Part shown: positions 41,592 to 50,841 of the stretch, piece by piece | How positions within the stretch are numbered: position 1 is the first letter of the stretch | Layout: each line of letters begins with the position of its first letter | Source: an uncultured Opitutaceae bacterium | GTDB lineage: Bacteria > Verrucomicrobiota > Verrucomicrobiia > Opitutales > Opitutaceae | NCBI GenBank assembly: GCA_937902925.1 | Contig: CALFNN010000013.1 | Location: 83,933 to 147,932, forward strand | Reading direction: 5' to 3' | Length of the DNA: 64,000 nucleotides | The notes under the pieces: model-generated | Told to the model about the DNA's origin: nothing | The model's input: the letters and a program-made list of their open reading frames with translations, nothing else | Database searches by the model: none | Made by a program: the position numbers and the translations under genes

Positions 41592-44500
41592 GCCACAACC
41601 AGCCGTCGCCGTTTCCCGATCCCGCGAAATACGGCTTCGCGGGCCGGATGGCCTCGCTGTTCATCGATTCGAAGCTGACGCCGATCATCGTCGCCGCGTC
41701 GCTCCTGCTCGGCTTCTTCGCCATCCTCATGCTCCCTCGCGAGGAGGAGCCGCAGATCAAGGTGCCGATGATCGATGTGATGGTCGGCATGCCCGGCGCC
41801 ACCGCGGCCGAGGTGGAAAACCGCGTCACCCGCCCGATGGAGAAGCTCCTCTGGGAAATCCCCGGCGTCGAATACCTCTACTCCACCGCCGCCCCGGGCT
41901 CCAACCTCACCATCGTCCGCTTCAAGGTCGGCACCGACCTCGAGGCCGCGCTCGTCCGGCTCAACCAGAAACTCCAGGCCAACGCCGACCGCATCCCCCT
42001 CGGCGTGAGTCCGCCGCTCGTCAAGGCGCGCACGATCGACGACGTGCCGATCCTCGCGCTCACGTTCCACAGCACGCGCTACGATCACGCCACGCTCCAC
42101 CGGCTCGCGACCCAGGTCGACGACACGGTGAAGCAGATTTCCCAAGTCGCCGAGACGACCGTTATCGGCGGCGATCATCGTGAGATCCGCGTGCTGCTCG
42201 ATCCGCAAAAACTCGCGTCGCGCAACCTCAGCCCGGGCTACATCGTGCCGATGCTGCAACAGGCCAACGCCCAGACCTACTCCGGCGCCCAATCGGTGGC
42301 CAACCGCGAAACGCTCCTGCAAACCGGCACGTTCTTCCGCAACGCCCGCGACGTCGGCGCCGTGGTCCTCGGCGTGTTCGCCGGCCGCCCGGTCTATCTG
42401 CGCGACGTCGCCACCATCACCGACTCCCAAGCTGATCCGACGGATTATGTCCTGTTTGGAGGTGGGGCCGGCTCTCCGAGCCGGCCTGGGTTGACGGCTT
42501 CGCAGCCTGGAACTCAGGCCCGCACGGAGAGCGGTCCCTACCTCGAGGAACCCGCCGTCACCCTCAGCATCGCCAAGCGCCCCGGCGCCAATGCCGTCGA
42601 TGTCGTCAACGACGTCCTCCGCAAGGTCGACGCCCTCAAGGGCACGCTCATCCCCGCCGACATCGGCGTTGCCGTCACCCGCGACTACGGCGCCACCGCC
42701 TCCGAGAAATCCAACGAGCTGCTCCTGCACATGGGGCTCGCCGTCTTCGGCGTCGCCGTGCTCATCCTCCTTTTCCTCGGCTGGCGCGAGTCGCTCGTCG
42801 TTTTGCTCGCCATCCCCGTCACGCTCGGCCTGACCCTCCTGGTTTTCTATCTCTACGGCTATACGCTCAACCGGATCACGCTCTTCGCGCTGATCTTCTC
42901 GATCGGCATCCTCGTCGACGACGCGATCGTCGTCGTTGAAAACATCGTCCGCCACATGGGCCTGCCGAGCTGCCGCCGCAAGCGCCTCCTCCAGATCGCG
43001 GTCGAGGCCGTGGACGAGGTCGGCAACCCGACCATCCTCGCCACGTGGGCCGTCATCGCCGCCGTGCTCCCGATGGCCTTCGTCAGCGGCATGATGGGCC
43101 CCTATATGCGCCCGATCCCGATCGGCTCGAGCGCCGCGATGGTGTTCTCTCTCATCGTCGCCTTCGCCGTCACGCCGTGGGCCGCGCTCAAGGTTCTCCG
43201 CGGCCACGCCAAGCACACCACCGACGCCGCGGCCTTCGTCGACGCCCCGCTGACCGACGAGGAGGAGGCCGCGGACGAGTCGATGCCCGACACGTGGTTC
43301 ACGCGACTCTACCAGCGCGCCATGCGCCCGCTGATTGCGCACCGCGCGTGGCGCTGGGCGTTTCTCGCCGTGGTCGCTGCGGCCACCGTCGGCGCGATGG
43401 CGCTCGTCGGCCTCGGCGCCGTGAAGGTCAAGATGCTGCCCTTCGACAACAAGTCGGAGTTCCAGGTCATCCTCAACATGCCCGAGGGCAGCACGCTCGA
43501 GCAGACGGCCCGCGTCGCCCGCGAGATGGCCGCCGCGATCCGCCCCGAGCCCGAGGTGCGCGACTACCAAGTCTACGCCGGCACCGCCTCGCCGTTCAAT
43601 TTCAACGGCCTCGTCCGCCACTACTTCCTGCGCCGCGGCGCCAATGTCGCCGATCTCCAGGTCAACCTTCTCCCCAAGGACGAACGCAAGGCTCAGAGCC
43701 ACGACATCGCCAAGCGCGTCCGCCCGCGCCTCGCCGCCATCGCCGAAAAATACGGCGCCGCCGTCGCCGTCGCCGAGGTGCCGCCCGGCCCGCCCGTGCT
43801 TCAGACGATCGTCGCCGAGATCTACGGCCCGACCGAGGACGCCCGACTCAAGCTGGCGGCGAGCGTGCGTGACATCGTCCGCGCCACGCCCGGCGCCGTC
43901 GACGTCGACTGGTATGTCGAGGACCTGCAGCCAAAAACCATCCTGAAGGTCGATGCCGAAAAGGCCGCGCTCAACAGCATCAGCGAATCCGCCATCACCC
44001 GCACCGTGCAACTGGCCGTGCAGGGCTATCCGGTCACACTCCTCCACACGCCCCACGACCGCGAGGCCGTCAACATCGTCCTCGAACTCCCGCGCGCGCT
44101 CCGCGCCCGGCCGGAAGATCTCCTCGCACTGCCGGTCCGCTCCGAGACGAATCCGTCGGCGCCGCTCGTGCCGCTGCGCGAACTCGTCACCGTCGTCGCC
44201 ACACAGGGCGAACGAAACATCTACCACAAGAATCTCCAGAACGTGACCTACGTGACGGCGGATGTCGCCGGCGTCGTCGAGAGCCCGGTCTACGCCATTT
44301 TTGCGATGAACCAGGAACTCGCGAAGCTCGACGGTCGTGACTTCGGCGGCACGCAGCGCAGCGTGAAAATCTACAACGCCACGATGCCATTCGACGACCA
44401 CGAGCCGTCCATGAAATGGGATGGCGAATGGCAGGTCACCCTCGAGGTCTTCCGCGACCTCGGCCTCGCCTTCGGCGCCGTGCTGATCCTGATCTACATG

Positions 44501-44977
44501 CTCATGGTCGGCTGGTTTAAGAATTACACGACACCGCTGATCGTCATGACCGTGATTCCGTTCTCCCTTGTCGGCATCATGCCGGCGCACGCGTTGATGG
44601 GCGCGTTTTTCACCGCCACCTCGATGATCGGCTTCATGGCCGGTGCCGGCATCGTCGTCCGCAATTCGATCATCCTCGTCGATTTCATCGAACTGCGCCT
44701 CAGCCACGGCCGCTCGCTCGCCGAGGCCTGCGTCGAGTCCGGCGCCGTCCGCTTCCGGCCGATGATGCTGACCGCATTCGCCGTGATCGTCGGCGGTCTC
44801 GTGATTCTCGCCGATCCGATCTTCCAAGGCCTCGCGATCTCGCTGCTCTTCGGTGCCATCGCCTCGCTCGTCATCAGCCCGCTCGCCGTGCCATTGATCT
44901 ATTACATGACCCACGCCGGGAAACACGCCGCGCCCGCCGTGCCCGCCGAGGGCGAGAAGTGCGACGTCCTTTCATGA
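41588..44977 (+). CDS. RND efflux transporter with an in-frame repeat insertion
   Basis: 1129 residues from a GTG start overlapping the fusion-protein stop. Twelve membrane helices in two repeats and two large periplasmic domains mark an AcrB/HAE-type pump; the proton-relay aspartates are in [14 protein letters not shown]. Residues about 291-319 (between DPTDYVLFG and EEPAVTL) are encoded by an 84-base palindromic element and are rich in Gly, Ser, Pro and Arg. The substrate is not known. The genomic setting among sulfur and thiol genes suggests a toxic by-product rather than a drug. Confidence 0.93.
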   Translation: MSHNQPSPFPDPAKYGFAGRMASLFIDSKLTPIIVAASLLLGFFAILMLPREEEPQIKVPMIDVMVGMPGATAAEVENRVTRPMEKLLWEIPGVEYLYSTAAPGSNLTIVRFKVGTDLEAALVRLNQKLQANADRIPLGVSPPLVKARTIDDVPILALTFHSTRYDHATLHRLATQVDDTVKQISQVAETTVIGGDHREIRVLLDPQKLASRNLSPGYIVPMLQQANAQTYSGAQSVANRETLLQTGTFFRNARDVGAVVLGVFAGRPVYLRDVATITDSQADPTDYVLFGGGAGSPSRPGLTASQPGTQARTESGPYLEEPAVTLSIAKRPGANAVDVVNDVLRKVDALKGTLIPADIGVAVTRDYGATASEKSNELLLHMGLAVFGVAVLILLFLGWRESLVVLLAIPVTLGLTLLVFYLYGYTLNRITLFALIFSIGILVDDAIVVVENIVRHMGLPSCRRKRLLQIAVEAVDEVGNPTILATWAVIAAVLPMAFVSGMMGPYMRPIPIGSSAAMVFSLIVAFAVTPWAALKVLRGHAKHTTDAAAFVDAPLTDEEEAADESMPDTWFTRLYQRAMRPLIAHRAWRWAFLAVVAAATVGAMALVGLGAVKVKMLPFDNKSEFQVILNMPEGSTLEQTARVAREMAAAIRPEPEVRDYQVYAGTASPFNFNGLVRHYFLRRGANVADLQVNLLPKDERKAQSHDIAKRVRPRLAAIAEKYGAAVAVAEVPPGPPVLQTIVAEIYGPTEDARLKLAASVRDIVRATPGAVDVDWYVEDLQPKTILKVDAEKAALNSISESAITRTVQLAVQGYPVTLLHTPHDREAVNIVLELPRALRARPEDLLALPVRSETNPSAPLVPLRELVTVVATQGERNIYHKNLQNVTYVTADVAGVVESPVYAIFAMNQELAKLDGRDFGGTQRSVKIYNATMPFDDHEPSMKWDGEWQVTLEVFRDLGLAFGAVLILIYMLMVGWFKNYTTPLIVMTVIPFSLVGIMPAHALMGAFFTATSMIGFMAGAGIVVRNSIILVDFIELRLSHGRSLAEACVESGAVRFRPMMLTAFAVIVGGLVILADPIFQGLAISLLFGAIASLVISPLAVPLIYYMTHAGKHAAPAVPAEGEKCDVLS
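42460..42543. repeat. 84-base palindromic element inserted in frame in the RND gene
   Basis: Outer arms 42460-42478 and 42525-42543 are reverse complements at 16 of 19 positions. Inside are a hairpin CCGGCT-CTCCG-AGCCGG and a second pair CCTGGGTT / AACTCAGG. The total length is exactly 28 codons, so the reading frame is kept. The inner hairpin followed by CCTGGGTT resembles the repeat at 26131-26170. Confidence 0.7.
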
Positions 44978-45360
44978 ACCTCTTTACCATGTTCAAAGCC
45001 ATGTTCACCTCCACGCCGCGCCTCGCTCCGGCCGACTGCGCCGACCGCGTCCGCACCGGCGAGGCCTTCCTCGTCGACGTCCGGGAGCCCGGCGAATGGA
45101 CCGCGGGCGTCGCGCAGTCCGCGAAACTGCTCGCGTTCAGCGATCTCACCGGCGCCCGCACGCAGTGGAAACAATTCCTCGCCGACACCAACGGCCGCGA
45201 GCTCCTCCTCTACTGCGCCTCCGGTGCGCGCTCCGGCATGGCCGCGCGGATCCTCGTCGCCGAGGGCGTCCGCGCCGCCAATACCGGCGGCCTCGCCGAC
45301 TGGCGCGGCGCCGGCTGGCCCGTGGCCAAGCCCGCTGCCGCACGCCGCAACGCGCGTTGA
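44974..45360 (+). CDS. Rhodanese-like sulfurtransferase
   Basis: 128 residues, a single rhodanese domain with the complete active-site loop [10 protein letters not shown]81 is the persulfide-forming residue. It overlaps the RND stop by four bases. Unlike the rhodanese fused to the YeeE-type protein, it should be catalytically competent. The N-terminus ([11 protein letters not shown]) is hydrophobic but short. It presumably handles sulfane sulfur in the cytosol as part of the island. Confidence 0.9.
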   Translation: MNLFTMFKAMFTSTPRLAPADCADRVRTGEAFLVDVREPGEWTAGVAQSAKLLAFSDLTGARTQWKQFLADTNGRELLLYCASGARSGMAARILVAEGVRAANTGGLADWRGAGWPVAKPAAARRNAR

Positions 45361-45404
45361 TCTACGTTTTGTCCGCTCCTCAACCCCGCCCACATCCATC
45401 CCCC

Positions 45405-45611
45405 ATGAAAGCCAACATTGGATCCATCGACCGCGTCCTCCGCCTCATCGCCGGCCTCGCCATTCTCGGCGCCGGTTACTACTTCAAGAGCTGGTGGGGT
45501 CTCGTCGGCCTCGTCCCGATCGTCACCGCCATCTTCCGCTTCTGCCCGGCCTATCTTCCGCTCGGCGTCAGCACCTGCAAAACCGGCACCGAACCGCCGG
45601 CCAAGCCGTAG
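45405..45611 (+). CDS. Second small DUF2892 (YgaP-type) membrane protein
   Basis: 68 residues beginning KANIGSIDRVLRLIAGLAI, with two membrane helices and RFCPAYLPLGVSTCK at the end, the typical DUF2892 cysteine pair. In YgaP-type proteins this domain is fused to a rhodanese; here the two are adjacent genes 44 bases apart. It is a different subtype from the DUF2892 protein at 38749. Confidence 0.88.
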   Translation: MKANIGSIDRVLRLIAGLAILGAGYYFKSWWGLVGLVPIVTAIFRFCPAYLPLGVSTCKTGTEPPAKP

Positions 45612-45722
45612 GTCAGTCGTCTCATCCTGTCGCGCCAGCAGCGCGGCTTCGCCCGCCCATAACGCCGTCTTGAAAGCGCCGCGCCGGGTCGCTCCGGCCG
45701 CGCGATTCTGCTCTCTTTCGCC

Positions 45723-47105
45723 ATGTCCACCGAGGTCCTCGCGCGACTCCAGTTCGCCTTCACGATCTCGTTCCACTACCTCTACCCACCGCTGAGCATC
45801 GGTCTCGGCCTCCTGCTCGTCGCGATCGAGGGTCTCTGGCTGAAAACGAAGAATCCCCTCTATCACCAGATGGCGCGGTTCTGGACCAAGGTCTTCGCGC
45901 TCACCTTCGCCGTCGGCGTCGCCACCGGCATCGTGATGGAATTCGAGTTCGGCACCAACTGGGCGACGTATTCGCGCTACGTCGGCGACGTGTTCGGCAG
46001 CGCGCTCGCAGCCGAGGGCATCTTCGCGTTCTTCCTCGAATCCGGGTTTCTCGCGGTGCTCCTTTTCGGCTGGGACAAAGTCGGCCCCAAACTGCACTTT
46101 TTCGCCACGTGCATGGTCGCGCTCGGCGCGCACTTCAGCGCCATCTGGATCGTCGTGGCGAACTCGTGGATGCAGACACCCGCCGGCTTCCACCTCGTCG
46201 GCGAAGGCCTGCACGCCCGCGCCGAGATCACGGATTTCTGGGCCATGGTGTTCAACCCTTCCTCGATGACGCGCCTCGCCCACACCGTCGTCGGCGCGTG
46301 GCAGGCCGGCGCCTGGCTGGTGGTCAGCATCGGCGCGTGGTATCTCTTGAAAAAGCAACACCGCGACTTCGCCCGCGCCTCGATGAAGATCGGCCTCGCG
46401 CTCTCGCTCACCGCCTCGGTGCTCACGCTGGTCACCGGCGACCGCAGCGCCGCGGGCGTCGCCCGCAACCAGCCCGCCAAGTTCGCCGCGCTCGAAGGCC
46501 ACTGGGAAACCGGCCCGCACGCCCGGGTCCACGTTGTCGGCTGGGTCGACGCGAAGACCGAGACGACTCACGGCCTTGCGCTTCCAGGCGGCATGTTGAG
46601 CTGGCTGGCTTACGGCGACACGGCCGCGCCCGTCACCGGCCTGCGCGACATCCCGCGCGACGAGCGCCCGCCGGTGAATTTCACCTTCCAGCTCTTCCAC
46701 CTCATGGTCGGCATCGGCTTCGCGATGATCGCGCTCGCGCTCTGGGCATCGTGGGCGCTCTGGCGCCGCACGCTCGAAAATTCCCGCGCCCTCCTCTGGC
46801 TGCTCGTGATCTCCGTCCTCGGCCCGCAGATCGCCAACCAGGCCGGCTGGTGGGCCGCCGAGGTCGGCCGCCAGCCGTGGATCGTCTACAAGCTCCTCCG
46901 GACGTCGCAGGGTCTCTCCGCGGTGGTGCACGCAAACCAGATCGTCGCGTCGCTGGTCATGTTCACCCTCGTCTACCTGCTGCTCTTCGCGGCGTTCATT
47001 TTCCTCCTCAACGAAAAGATCCAGCACGGCCCCGACGAGACCGACCTGTCGCCCACCGGCAAACTCGCACTTGGATTCAAGCCCGCGAAAGGAGGCCCTG
47101 CGTGA
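45723..47105 (+). CDS. cydA: Cytochrome bd-type quinol oxidase subunit I
   Basis: 460 residues. The heme-ligand region FTISFHYLYPPLSIG, the EFEFGTNW block and the quinol-proximal GRQPWIVYKLLRT segment are present. The length indicates a short Q-loop, as in the cyanide-insensitive (CioA) subgroup. The oxidase reduces O2 with quinol electrons and resists sulfide and cyanide. It begins 111 bases after the DUF2892 gene, so it could have its own promoter, and overlaps cydB by four bases. Confidence 0.95.
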   Translation: MSTEVLARLQFAFTISFHYLYPPLSIGLGLLLVAIEGLWLKTKNPLYHQMARFWTKVFALTFAVGVATGIVMEFEFGTNWATYSRYVGDVFGSALAAEGIFAFFLESGFLAVLLFGWDKVGPKLHFFATCMVALGAHFSAIWIVVANSWMQTPAGFHLVGEGLHARAEITDFWAMVFNPSSMTRLAHTVVGAWQAGAWLVVSIGAWYLLKKQHRDFARASMKIGLALSLTASVLTLVTGDRSAAGVARNQPAKFAALEGHWETGPHARVHVVGWVDAKTETTHGLALPGGMLSWLAYGDTAAPVTGLRDIPRDERPPVNFTFQLFHLMVGIGFAMIALALWASWALWRRTLENSRALLWLLVISVLGPQIANQAGWWAAEVGRQPWIVYKLLRTSQGLSAVVHANQIVASLVMFTLVYLLLFAAFIFLLNEKIQHGPDETDLSPTGKLALGFKPAKGGPA

Positions 47106-48136
47106 ACTTCGGCGCGCTCGACCTCAACACCGTGTGGTTCGCCCTCGTCGGCGTGCTGTTCACCGGCTACGTCATCCTCGACGGCTTCGATCTCGGCACC
47201 GGCGTGCTGCATCTCTTCGCCGCGCGGCGCGACGAGGAGCGCCGCGTCTTTCTCAACGCCATCGGCCCGGTCTGGGATGGCAACGAGGTCTGGCTCGTCA
47301 CCGGCGGCGGCGCGTTGTTCGCCGCGTTTCCCGCCGTCTACGCCACCGTCTTTTCCGGCTTCTACCTCGCGTTCATGGCGCTGCTCTGCGCGCTGATCTT
47401 TCGCGCCGTCGCGATCGAGTTCCGCAGCAAGCACCACTCGCCGCGCTGGCGCCGCTTCTGGGATCGCAGCTTCGCCTTCGGCAGCCTCGGCTCGTCGCTG
47501 CTCATCGGCATCGCGATGGGTAACATCGCCTGGGGCGTCCCGGTCGACGCCCGCGGCGAGTTCGCCGGCTCCTTCCCCGGACTCCTCCAGCCCTACGCGC
47601 TGCTCATGGGCGTGACGACCGTCGCGCTCTTCGCGATGCACGGCGCGATCTATCTCGTGCTCAAGACCGAGGGCGAACTCCAGGCGCACGTGCGCACCTG
47701 GATCAACCCGCTCATCATCGCCTTCATCCTCTGCTACGTGCTGCTCACGCTCGCCACGCTGCTCTACGTGCCGCACGTCACCGAGGCCTTCCGCCGCGAG
47801 CCGTGGTTCTTCGCGCTCGTCGTGCTTGTCGTGCTCGCGATCGCCAACATCCCGCGCGAGGTCAGCCGCGGCCGCGAGTTCTTCGCGTTCCTCTCCTCCT
47901 GCGCGGCCATGGCCGGCCTGATGGCGATCTTCGGCGTCGGCACCTATCCCTATCTCGTCTACAGCCACCCGCTGCCCGAGCACAGCCTCACCGCCTTCAA
48001 CGCCGCCTCCTCGCCCAAGACGCTCGGCGTCATGCTCACCATCGCCCTCATCGGCCTGCCCGTGGTTTTGGCCTACAGCGTGAGCATCTACTGGATTTTC
48101 CGCGGCAAGGTCCGCCTCGACAAGACGAGTTATTGA
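47102..48136 (+). CDS. cydB: Cytochrome bd-type quinol oxidase subunit II
   Basis: 344 residues from a GTG overlapping the cydA stop. The family start (VWFALVGVLFTGYVILDGFDLGTG) and GPVWDGNEVWLVTGGGALFAAFP are clear, with about eight helices. With CydA it forms the bd oxidase. No cydX-like small gene is visible after it; the gap to the convergent prmB is only 27 bases. Confidence 0.95.
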   Translation: MNFGALDLNTVWFALVGVLFTGYVILDGFDLGTGVLHLFAARRDEERRVFLNAIGPVWDGNEVWLVTGGGALFAAFPAVYATVFSGFYLAFMALLCALIFRAVAIEFRSKHHSPRWRRFWDRSFAFGSLGSSLLIGIAMGNIAWGVPVDARGEFAGSFPGLLQPYALLMGVTTVALFAMHGAIYLVLKTEGELQAHVRTWINPLIIAFILCYVLLTLATLLYVPHVTEAFRREPWFFALVVLVVLAIANIPREVSRGREFFAFLSSCAAMAGLMAIFGVGTYPYLVYSHPLPEHSLTAFNAASSPKTLGVMLTIALIGLPVVLAYSVSIYWIFRGKVRLDKTSY

Positions 48137-48163
48137 ATCGTGGCGCCGGGGCCGGCGCGTGTT

Positions 48164-49102
48164 TCAACCGCCCCAGCGCGTCAATCGCGCGGCGTGGATC
48201 ACGCACACGCAGTCGCTCCCGTCCTCCGTCGGCAGCCAGTGCGGGTCGAGCGCGGCGAACTCGCGATCCATCGCCGCGCGCAGGCCGCCGACCTCGATCA
48301 ACACGAGCCCCTCGCGGGTCAGCCGCCGCCGCGCCTGGCGCAGGAGTTCCCGAATGATGTCGAGTCCGTCCGCCCCGCCGTCGAGCGCCATCCGCGGCTC
48401 GCGCTGGAATTCCAGCGGCAGCGCATCGACGTGCGCGCTCGGCTCATAGGGCGGATTGCAGACAATGAGGTCGTAGGACGCCGCCGGCACGCCGCGGAAC
48501 ACGTCGGATTCGTGCAGCACGATGCGGCGCGACAGCCGGTGCGCGCGAACATTGATCGCGGCGAGCTCCAGCGCGCCCGCCGAAAGGTCGATCGCGTCGA
48601 CCTTCGCGCCGGGAAAATGATGCGCGAGCAGGACCGCCAGGCAGCCCGAGCCCGTGCAGACATCGGCCACGCGCCGCACCGCCCGGGGATCGCGCAGCCA
48701 GCCGTCGAGCTGGTCGCGGATGATCTCGACAAAATAACTGCGCGGGATGATGGCGCGGGCGTCGACCTGGAACCGGTGGCCGTCGAGCCACGCCTCACCG
48801 GTGAGATAGGCCGCCGGCACCCGCTCCTGCACCCGCCGGCGCAGCACCGCCTCGATCCGGTCGCGTTCCGGCCGGGTCAGTTTTTTCGCCAGCACGCGGG
48901 CATCGCTGTCGAGCGGCAGCCCGAGGGCCCACAGGATGAGATAGAGCGCCTCGTCGTGCGCGTCGGCCGCGACCTGCCCCAGCGCGAGTTTCTCCCGGGC
49001 ATAGAGTTTTTCCGCGAAACGCAGCCACGCCCCCGGCGTCGCCCGTCGCGCCGCGCCGGCAAACGGGTCAGCCCTTCGGCTTTTCTTCGGCGGCGGGGAC
49101 AT
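48164..49102 (-). CDS. prmB: Ribosomal protein L3 glutamine methyltransferase (PrmB-like)
   Basis: 312 residues. SAM-binding motif VADVCTGSGCLAVLLA, catalytic NPPYEP and the PrmB-typical PRSYFVEII instead of the PrmC form. It N5-methylates a glutamine in ribosomal protein L3. Its start lies inside the end of the upstream rhomboid-fold gene (35-base overlap), so the two are coupled. Confidence 0.87.
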   Translation of the reverse strand: MSPPPKKSRRADPFAGAARRATPGAWLRFAEKLYAREKLALGQVAADAHDEALYLILWALGLPLDSDARVLAKKLTRPERDRIEAVLRRRVQERVPAAYLTGEAWLDGHRFQVDARAIIPRSYFVEIIRDQLDGWLRDPRAVRRVADVCTGSGCLAVLLAHHFPGAKVDAIDLSAGALELAAINVRAHRLSRRIVLHESDVFRGVPAASYDLIVCNPPYEPSAHVDALPLEFQREPRMALDGGADGLDIIRELLRQARRRLTREGLVLIEVGGLRAAMDREFAALDPHWLPTEDGSDCVCVIHAARLTRWGG

Positions 49103-49883
49103 GCACGTGATTCTGGATGTGCTCCGGGCAGTAGCACTGGTCGCCCGCGCACTTCGAGCAGTAGCGGAAATCCATCTCGGGATTCGTGCGGTCGGTCTTG
49201 CCGCAGACGTGGCACCGGTGGCGCGCCTCGCCCGCCTCGGCGAAGGTCTGCACCTGGCGGACCATCTTCCGCCGGCCGTGGCCCATCGAGCGGATGATAT
49301 CGCCGCTGAAGAAAATCAAAAAGTTGCCGACCGAACCGAGAATCTGCAGCCGCACCGCCCAGTCGCCGCGGAACGCCATGTAGGCATAGCCGATCCAGGT
49401 GATCAGCGCGAGCCACTTCACTTTTACCGGCAGGATGAAGAAGATGAGAAATTCGAAATCCGGATTCAGGTAGGCGAACGCCAGGAACACCGAGCCGGCG
49501 ATGTAGAGATTCGTCACGGACGACTCGGGCGTGATGAACGCCACCGCCACGGTCAGCATGTAGCCGAGGATCAGGAACAGGTTGTAGCGAAACTCGCCCC
49601 AGTAGTGCTCCAGCGCGCTGCCCATCAGGTAAAACATATACCAGGCGAACGCGATGAAGATGTAGCCGAAGAGCCCCGGCGGCGGCGGCATGAACCAGAA
49701 CGTGATCAGCCGCCACCACTGCCCCTCCTTCACCAGGTCTGGCACCAGGACGCACAGGTTGAGATCGATCCGCCCCAGCAGCGCCATCAACAGCACGAAC
49801 ACCTGCCCGATCACCAGGTAGAGCGAGAGGTTCGGGATGGCAAAGCGGCCGAAGACGCGTTCGAGTTTGTCGAGGAAGGACAT
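49068..49883 (-). CDS. Rhomboid-fold membrane protein with C-terminal zinc-ribbon, probably non-proteolytic
   Basis: 271 residues with about six membrane helices in a rhomboid/derlin-like order (QWWRLITFWFMPP, then YMFYLMGSALEHYWGEFRYN, YMLTVAVAF). The serine protease motif GxSG is not seen (YIAGSVFLAFAY instead), nor an obvious catalytic histidine, so it may be a pseudoprotease. The last 70 residues carry a cysteine-rich zinc-binding region: CHVCGK, CSKCAGDQCYCPEH. The role is unknown. It overlaps prmB downstream and lies 21 bases after the TPR gene. Confidence 0.78.
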   Translation of the reverse strand: MSFLDKLERVFGRFAIPNLSLYLVIGQVFVLLMALLGRIDLNLCVLVPDLVKEGQWWRLITFWFMPPPPGLFGYIFIAFAWYMFYLMGSALEHYWGEFRYNLFLILGYMLTVAVAFITPESSVTNLYIAGSVFLAFAYLNPDFEFLIFFILPVKVKWLALITWIGYAYMAFRGDWAVRLQILGSVGNFLIFFSGDIIRSMGHGRRKMVRQVQTFAEAGEARHRCHVCGKTDRTNPEMDFRYCSKCAGDQCYCPEHIQNHVHVPAAEEKPKG

Positions 49884-49904
49884 CGCAGAGGCAAAAAGTC
49901 GCCC

Positions 49905-50822
49905 TTACTTCTTCGCGGTTTCCGCGAGCTGGGCAATGAGCTTTTGCTTCTGCTCCTGCAGCGAGGCTTCGTCCACGGTCTCCAGCAGCGCGCGGGCGTG
50001 GTCGGGCTTGCCGATCGTGATCAGGATGTTGGCCGCGTGCAGCCGGGTGAGCTGGCGCGCGGCCGGGGTCTGCGCTTTTTCCTCGAGTCCGCCCCAGACT
50101 TTCAGGGCTTCCGCCCAATCGGGATGCTCCAGCTCGTAGAACGACTTCGCGTAGGCCACGCCGAACTCGAACCGGTCGGGCGCCAGCTCCGTCGCCCGCT
50201 GGAACGCGTGGTGCATCGCCTCGTCGATCCCCGCCCGCGTCCACTCGCCGCTCTTCAGGAAATCGTCCCGCGCCGTCGCCAGCAGCGTGCCGAGCTGGTA
50301 GTGGTAGAGCGGCTCGTTCGGCGCGAGCTTGATCGCCGCCAGGAAATACGCCGCCGCTTCGAGCGGCTTCCCCTCCTCCGCGGCATAGTTGCCGAGCTGG
50401 TTTTTCACCAGCGGGATGTCCGGGTCGAGCTGGTTGGCCTTGAGCAGCACCGCCACGGACTCCTTCCGCATGCCGACCTGGCCCAGCATGTAGCCATAGG
50501 CCGCATAACCGGCCGCGAACTTCGGGTTGTCCTGCAGCAGCCGCTCGTAGTCGTGCGCGACCGACTGCATCTGGGCGCGGAGGTTTTCCTGGTCGAGCTT
50601 GTCGCCCTGCTTGTCCGCCTCCGTGAAGATGTCCTTCTGCCGGGCGACGATCTGTTTCAACGTGCGCTCGGACAGCGTCTCGCTCTCCGTCGCGCGCACC
50701 GGCAAGGCCGGCGCCGCGATCAACGCGAGGACGATGAACGCGAGGACCGGACCCGCCCGGAGGCCGGCCCTCACCCGCGCTCCCGCGCGACGCCCGCATG
50801 CCTGCTGCAATTGAAAACCCAT
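49905..50822 (-). CDS. Secreted or membrane-anchored TPR-repeat protein
   Basis: 305 residues from the ATG at 50822, which gives an Arg-rich start and a hydrophobic signal segment ending near VRATE. Residues about 75-290 are TPR-like helical repeats (for example AAYGYMLGQVGMRKESVAVLLKAN split by typical Gly/Ala positions, and NQLGNYAAEEGKPLEAAAYFL). It probably acts as a periplasmic scaffold. It may be co-transcribed with the rhomboid-fold gene downstream. Confidence 0.82.
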   Translation of the reverse strand: MGFQLQQACGRRAGARVRAGLRAGPVLAFIVLALIAAPALPVRATESETLSERTLKQIVARQKDIFTEADKQGDKLDQENLRAQMQSVAHDYERLLQDNPKFAAGYAAYGYMLGQVGMRKESVAVLLKANQLDPDIPLVKNQLGNYAAEEGKPLEAAAYFLAAIKLAPNEPLYHYQLGTLLATARDDFLKSGEWTRAGIDEAMHHAFQRATELAPDRFEFGVAYAKSFYELEHPDWAEALKVWGGLEEKAQTPAARQLTRLHAANILITIGKPDHARALLETVDEASLQEQKQKLIAQLAETAKK

Positions 50823-50841
50823 GAGTCGAAGTCCGACACTC

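Noticed and set aside
41567..44926. Long minus-strand frame opposite the RND pump
   Set aside because: Same shadow effect; low-complexity His/Asp/Gly/Arg-rich translation and an intact pump gene on the other strand.
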